From NCBI RefSeq assembly GCF_003703975.1, contig NZ_QTJY01000009.1, positions 186,001-250,000 on the forward strand: a DNA stretch of 64,000 nucleotides, written 5' to 3'. Each line of letters begins with the position of its first letter. The first letter of the stretch is position 1. This stretch comes from Larkinella soli (GTDB taxonomy: Bacteria; Bacteroidota; Bacteroidia; Cytophagales; Spirosomataceae). Below are positions 59,808 to 64,000 of this stretch, in pieces. Below the pieces are notes generated by a model. It worked only from the letters and a program-made list of their open reading frames with translations, did not search any database and was not told where the DNA came from. Both the position numbers and the translations under genes were made by a program.

Positions 59808-62461
59808 AAAATCCGAACGCTGCTCCGCCCCGCTGGGTCCGTCGGCTGCTGGCCTGGTTCCATCCCGCCGAAACGCTGGAGGAAGTCGAGGGAGATCTGG
59901 AAGAACTATATAGCTTTTGGTATAATCGCGACGGAGAGACCCGCGCCACCCTGTATTACCTCCGCAGCGTTCTGTCGGTGCTGCCGCCCTTCGTTCGCCG
60001 GCGGCCCGAACGATCCGAATCCCGTCCACCCTTTCCTTTTGCTACCGATATGCTGCGCAACTACCTGAAAATTGCCTTCCGGAACCTGCTGAAGCAGCCG
60101 GTTTTCAGCCTGATCAACATCACCGGCCTGAGCCTGGGGCTGGCGACGGTCCTGTTTATTCTGCTGTTCGTGCAGGACGAAGTCTCTTTCGACCGCTTCC
60201 AGGAGCGGGGCGACCGCCTGTACCGGCTGGTCTATCACTACACCAGCGCCGACCGGCCCGACGGCCGGAGCAGCCTGTCCGGTTATCCGCAGGGACCTGC
60301 CTTCACCCGGGAGGTTCCGGAGGTCGAGGCCTTCTGCCGGATGCACGGCTGGGAGATGCTGGTCCGAAAGGGCACCGAGGGCATATACCAGCGGGTGATG
60401 TATGTCGATTCGACGTTTTTTCGGCTGTTCAGTTTCGGGCTGCTGGCGGGCGACCCCGCTACGGCGCTCCGCGACCCCGGCTCGGTGGTGCTGACCGACG
60501 AAACCGCCCGGAAATACTTCGGAACGGTCGACGTGGTCGGAAAAACGCTTTCCATCGATGCCGGCGGCCGGTTTGAACCGAATCGGATTACCGCCGTGGT
60601 CAAGGCGCCCCCCATGAACTCAAGCCTTCGGTTCGACGCCCTGCGCCCTTTCGTGGCCGCCCTGCCGCCCGACCGCAAGGCCTGGGGAGAGGACCAGTGG
60701 TTCAACTTCTTCACCAACACTTTCCTGCTGCTGCGCCCCGACGCCGACCCCGCGCGGGCCGAACAAAACATGGAGCGGGTGTTCCGGAAATACGGCGGAA
60801 AACAGTATGCCGACCTCCGGAAGCAGGAGCAGGACTACCGCATTCAATACCGCCTTCAGCCTTTTCTTCAGATGCATCTCCAGGCCGGCTACGGCATGAA
60901 CAATGGGCTGGCGACCGGCTCGAACGCCCTCTATTCCTACATCCTGGGCGGCATTGCCGGTCTGATCCTGCTGATTGCCTGCATCAATTTCATCAACCTG
61001 ACCCTGGCTCGGTCCCTGCGCCGGGGCAAGGAGATCGGTGTGCGAAAGGTGACGGGCAGCACCCGCGGGCAGCTCGTCATGCAGTTTCTGGGCGAATCGC
61101 TGATTCTAACCGGTCTGGCCTTCCTCCCGGCCCTTCTGCTGGTCGTCTCCCTGTTGCCGGTCTTCTCCGATCTGGCCAACAAGTCGCTCGAAATCGGCTT
61201 TCTGCTGGCTCCGCAGACCATTGGGCTGTTTCTGGGGCTGCTGCTGCTGGTCGGGCTGCTGGCCGGTTCCTACCCGGCCCTCGTCCTGTCGGGTTTCAGC
61301 CCCATCCAGACGCTGTACGGGCGGTTTCGGTTCAATGGCGGCAACTGGCTGGGCAAATCGCTGGTGGTGCTGCAATTTGCCATAGCGGTCTTTCTGCTGA
61401 TCGGCACCGTCGTCCTGCACGGCCAGTTTCATTTCATCCGAACGGCCGACGTCGGCTACGAAACCGCCAACCGGGTGCGGGTCTACATTCCCTGGGGCCG
61501 GGAGCAGAAAGGCGAACTGCTTCAGGCGGCCCTGCGCGGCCGGCCGGGCATCCGGATCGCCACCCGGAAACAGGGCGGTTATTACGGCGACGCCTTTCTG
61601 GTGAACGGCCGGCCCACCCGGCAGGTCGCCGTCGAACGCATGGATGACCAGTACCTGCGTTTCCTGAACGTTCCGGTCGTGCAGGGCCGGGAACTGAGCT
61701 ATGCCAACCCCGCCGACACGGTGTCCAACATCCTGGTGAACCAGACGTTCGTGCGGATGTACCTCGACGCGAAAAAACCGGCAGTGGGTCAGGTGGTTCA
61801 GAAAGAAGGAGAGAACGGCCGCCGGGAGACGTTCACGATCGCGGGCGTCGTGAGGGATTATCAGGTCGGCTCGCTGCGCAGCGAACTGGAACCCATGCTG
61901 CTGTGGCTGGGCAAACCGCATCAGATGAATCAGTTGTATGTCAAACTCGACCCGGCCTACACTCCGGCCGCGCTCCGCCGGATCGAAACCACCTACAAGG
62001 CGCTGATTCCCTTTCAGCCTTTCTCCTACGAGTTTACCGAAGACGACCGGATGGAGGCCTATGCCGACGATGCGCGGTGGAAGAGCCTGATTTCAGCGGC
62101 CGCGGCCATTGCCATCCTGATCTCGGCGCTCGGGCTGTTCGGGCTGGTGTCGCTCTCGGTCGAGCAGCGGACGAAGGAGATCGGCATCCGGAAGGTGCTG
62201 GGGGCGGGGCTGCCGGAGATCGTGGGGCAGTTGTCGGGGAACTTCCTCAAACTGGTGCTGCTGGCGATCGGGATCGGGATGCCGGTGGGCTGGTATGTGG
62301 GCCGCCGGTGGCTCGACGGGTTCGTCTACCGGATCGAGTTCGGCTGGTGGATCTTCGCCTTCGTGGGCCTGCTGACGGTCGGCATCGCCCTGCTGACGGT
62401 GAGTGTGCAGGCCGTCCGGGCGGCTTTGACGAACCCGGCCCGGACGCTGCGGTCCGACTGA
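59804..62461 (+). CDS. FtsX/MacB-type ABC transporter permease with N-terminal prefix domain
   Basis: 885 residues. Cytoplasmic prefix domain at 1-90 (PPRWVRRLLAWFHPAETLEEVEGDLEELYSFWY), found in permeases that follow PadR genes. Then two MacB-like halves: a TM at about 103-125 with periplasmic MacB_PCD domain, an FtsX core at about 375-500 (ARSLRRGKEIGVRKVTGSTRGQLVMQFLGES), a second TM/periplasmic domain from about 520, and a final FtsX core (LSVEQRTKEIGIRKVLGAGLPEIVGQLS). No ATPase is encoded adjacent. Role: probably efflux or envelope stress. Confidence 0.92.
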   Translation: MKNPNAAPPRWVRRLLAWFHPAETLEEVEGDLEELYSFWYNRDGETRATLYYLRSVLSVLPPFVRRRPERSESRPPFPFATDMLRNYLKIAFRNLLKQPVFSLINITGLSLGLATVLFILLFVQDEVSFDRFQERGDRLYRLVYHYTSADRPDGRSSLSGYPQGPAFTREVPEVEAFCRMHGWEMLVRKGTEGIYQRVMYVDSTFFRLFSFGLLAGDPATALRDPGSVVLTDETARKYFGTVDVVGKTLSIDAGGRFEPNRITAVVKAPPMNSSLRFDALRPFVAALPPDRKAWGEDQWFNFFTNTFLLLRPDADPARAEQNMERVFRKYGGKQYADLRKQEQDYRIQYRLQPFLQMHLQAGYGMNNGLATGSNALYSYILGGIAGLILLIACINFINLTLARSLRRGKEIGVRKVTGSTRGQLVMQFLGESLILTGLAFLPALLLVVSLLPVFSDLANKSLEIGFLLAPQTIGLFLGLLLLVGLLAGSYPALVLSGFSPIQTLYGRFRFNGGNWLGKSLVVLQFAIAVFLLIGTVVLHGQFHFIRTADVGYETANRVRVYIPWGREQKGELLQAALRGRPGIRIATRKQGGYYGDAFLVNGRPTRQVAVERMDDQYLRFLNVPVVQGRELSYANPADTVSNILVNQTFVRMYLDAKKPAVGQVVQKEGENGRRETFTIAGVVRDYQVGSLRSELEPMLLWLGKPHQMNQLYVKLDPAYTPAALRRIETTYKALIPFQPFSYEFTEDDRMEAYADDARWKSLISAAAAIAILISALGLFGLVSLSVEQRTKEIGIRKVLGAGLPEIVGQLSGNFLKLVLLAIGIGMPVGWYVGRRWLDGFVYRIEFGWWIFAFVGLLTVGIALLTVSVQAVRAALTNPARTLRSD

Positions 62462-62471
62462 AAAGCCGGTG

Positions 62472-63194
62472 TCAGAACAGCACGTTGTCGTTATGAAGGG
62501 CCCTCAGCGCCTGGAGTTTATAGTTTCGGCCCAGCGGCAGCACCTTGTCGCCGATGCTGACCGAAACCGGCGTGAAGGCCGTGACGCGGTCGATGGCGAC
62601 CAGAAACGAGCGGTGAATCCGGATGAATTTGGTTTCGGGCAACTTCTGTTCCAGGTAGCTGATCTTCTGGTAGGTGATGATCTGGCGGTCCTGGGTTCTG
62701 ACCCGGACGTAATCCCGCAGGCTTTCGATGTACAGAATGTCTTTCAGAAACACTTTCACCATTTCCCGGTCTTCCCGCAGGAAGATGTAGGCCCGGTCGA
62801 AGTCGTTGGTCAGGGGGCCGGCCGTGACCTCCGGCGCCACCAGCTGCTTGACCTGATACACTTTGCTGATCGACCGCAGAAACCGCTCGAAGGTCACCGG
62901 CTTGAGCAGGTAATCGACCACGTCGAGGTCGTAGGCATCGACGGCATAGTCGCGGTAGGCCGTGGTCATGATCACCGGCGGGCGGTTTTTGAGCGACTTC
63001 AGCAGGTCCAGGCCCGTAATCTGCGGCAGCCGGATGTCCAGAAACAGCAGATCGACCGTCCGCGACTGGAGGAACGTGAACGCTTCGACGGCGTTCGTGT
63101 AGCTTTTCAGCAGCGTCAGGCCCTCCACCCGCCGGACGTAGGATTCCAGCAGGTTCAGCGCCAGCGGCTCGTCTTCGATGATGAGGCATTTCAT
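62472..63194 (-). CDS. LytTR-family response regulator
   Basis: 241 residues. Receiver domain at 1-120 with Asp53 phosphoacceptor (LLFLDIRLP), acidic Glu7-Asp8 and Lys in YLLKPVTF. LytTR DNA-binding domain at about 140-241 (YIFLREDREMVKVFLKDILYIESLRDYVRV, FIRIHRSFLVAIDRVTAF, LPLGRNYK). It overlaps the kinase gene upstream by 4 bases (ATGA), a standard LytS/LytR-type pair. Start ATG 63194; the long upstream frame is out of context. It is convergent with the permease. Confidence 0.94.
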   Translation of the reverse strand: MKCLIIEDEPLALNLLESYVRRVEGLTLLKSYTNAVEAFTFLQSRTVDLLFLDIRLPQITGLDLLKSLKNRPPVIMTTAYRDYAVDAYDLDVVDYLLKPVTFERFLRSISKVYQVKQLVAPEVTAGPLTNDFDRAYIFLREDREMVKVFLKDILYIESLRDYVRVRTQDRQIITYQKISYLEQKLPETKFIRIHRSFLVAIDRVTAFTPVSVSIGDKVLPLGRNYKLQALRALHNDNVLF

Positions 63195-64000
63195 AACACT
63201 TGCTCGTTTTCCCGGAACGCCGGCAAATCGGCGGTATCCGGACGACCCGCCTGCCCCGGCATGGCAATCTTCAGCACGGCCAGGTAAGTCTCCTCTTCGT
63301 TGAAAAGCTGGAGCGAATACCGGTTGCCGTAGATGATGTTCAGCCGCTTCCGGACGTTGGTCAGCCCGATGCCGGAGGGCGTGTCCGAAACCGGCAGGGG
63401 AGGCAGGGACGTCTTGCTGTTCTCGATTTTGAAAATCAGCGTGTTGTCTCTCGTCAGCACGTCGATCCGCACCCATACCCGGTCGAGCTGGTGGCTGACG
63501 CCGTGTTTGAAGCTGTTCTCCACGAAGGGCAGCAGAATCAGGGGCGCGATCAGGATGCCGTCGGTGGCGGTATAGATGTTCATCGAAACGTCCAGCCGGT
63601 CGCCGTACCGGATCTTCTCCAGCGTAATATAGTTTTCCAGATATTGAATCTCCTTCCGCAGCGGCACCTGGGCCTGGTTGCTGTCGTAAAGCATATAGCT
63701 CATCAGTTCCGACAGCTTGTAGACGATCTCCGGCGCCCGGTCCGAGTGGTTCACCGTCAGTGCATAGAGGTTGTTGAGCGTATTGAACAGGAAATGCGGG
63801 TTGATCTGCGACTTGAGCAGCTTCAGTTCGGCCTCCAGTTTTTCCTTTTCCAGCTGCTGGGCCGTCTGCCGGAACTGCTGCCCGGCCTGCTGGTCGGCAT
63901 ACCAGTGCTTGGCAAGGTGAAACGTGGCCGGAATCGCTACCATCGAATACAGGGCGAAGTTGCTGATCAGAATCTTGGCCGGAAAAAAGAACGGGATGGA
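63191..64000 (-). CDS. LytS/YehU-type sensor histidine kinase, 5' end outside window
   Basis: The frame is open to the window end, so the N-terminus is missing. The visible 269 residues begin in a hydrophobic membrane segment (PFFFPAKILISNFALYSMVAIPATFHLA), then a coiled region. The His_kinase domain of PF06580 type has phospho-His in NPHFLFNTLNNLYAL, then a HATPase part with LLPFVENSFKHGV and PSGIGLTNVRKRL. It phosphorylates the LytTR regulator encoded next, with which it overlaps by 4 bases. Signal unknown. Confidence 0.93.
   Translation of the reverse strand, partial: SIPFFFPAKILISNFALYSMVAIPATFHLAKHWYADQQAGQQFRQTAQQLEKEKLEAELKLLKSQINPHFLFNTLNNLYALTVNHSDRAPEIVYKLSELMSYMLYDSNQAQVPLRKEIQYLENYITLEKIRYGDRLDVSMNIYTATDGILIAPLILLPFVENSFKHGVSHQLDRVWVRIDVLTRDNTLIFKIENSKTSLPPLPVSDTPSGIGLTNVRKRLNIIYGNRYSLQLFNEEETYLAVLKIAMPGQAGRPDTADLPAFRENEQVL

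Noticed and set aside
1-64000. tRNA, rRNA, riboswitch or prophage genes
   Set aside because: Intergenic regions were read on both strands; no cloverleaf, rRNA segment, known aptamer core, integrase or phage structural gene was found. A covariance-model search could still find small RNAs.

Overview
The window is a stretch of chromosome from a high-GC member of the Bacteroidota, most likely a Cytophagales/Spirosomataceae-type bacterium. Family-level placement is inference. The evidence is SusC/SusD proteins, an STN-TonB receptor with FecR and an ECF sigma factor, two proteins with type IX secretion (T9SS) C-terminal tails, DUF4249 with its receptor, LytTR regulators, and promoters of the Bacteroidota form TTG-N19/20-TAnnTTTG. 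I see no tRNA, rRNA, CRISPR array, transposase or phage gene. Both ends cut through genes: an S9 peptidase on the left and a LytS-type kinase on the right.

Layout. 1-17.5 kb is mostly housekeeping: aspS, a MoeB-rhodanese protein, a Kelch protein, purM with a DUF167 gene, fabF behind a TetR regulator, hemE, and a minus-strand envelope operon (murF, SGNH hydrolase, heptose-7-P kinase, GNAT). 17.5-20 kb holds a secreted FG-GAP protein. 20-30 kb is a compact polysaccharide utilisation locus: ECF sigma, FecR, SusC with STN domain, SusD and two GH43 enzymes, with a D-2-hydroxyacid dehydrogenase between the enzymes. 31-32.6 kb has MarR and PAS-LuxR regulators with striking palindromic DNA between them.

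32.6-38.3 kb is the most interesting region. It is a tightly packed minus-strand run of five genes: a cyclic-nucleotide-binding-type histidine kinase, a receiver domain fused to a thioredoxin-reductase-like flavoprotein that lacks its redox cysteines, a small UBP-type zinc-finger protein, EgtB and EgtD. Coupling a two-component redox-looking module to ergothioneine-type sulfur chemistry in one operon looks like an uncharacterised system. A metallophosphoesterase/PQQ-propeller protein diverges from it across about 50 bases.

40.7-44.1 kb carries a DUF4249/TonB receptor pair. It is followed by a 0.9 kb AT-richer gap, a LytTR regulator, an outer-membrane protein, a large lipoprotein and a heparinase II/III-like enzyme. 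50.4-55.2 kb is one 1609-residue secreted protein built from a glycosidase-like barrel, Ig-like repeats and a T9SS tail. 55.5-64 kb holds a TPR histidine kinase, a truncated haemoglobin, a GAF protein, a PadR-regulated FtsX permease and a LytTR/LytS pair.

A family of 102-147 bp palindromic repeats (ends ACCACCCCCC/GGGGGGTGGT) occurs four times. Three copies are intergenic; one is inserted in frame in egtB and adds 49 codons.
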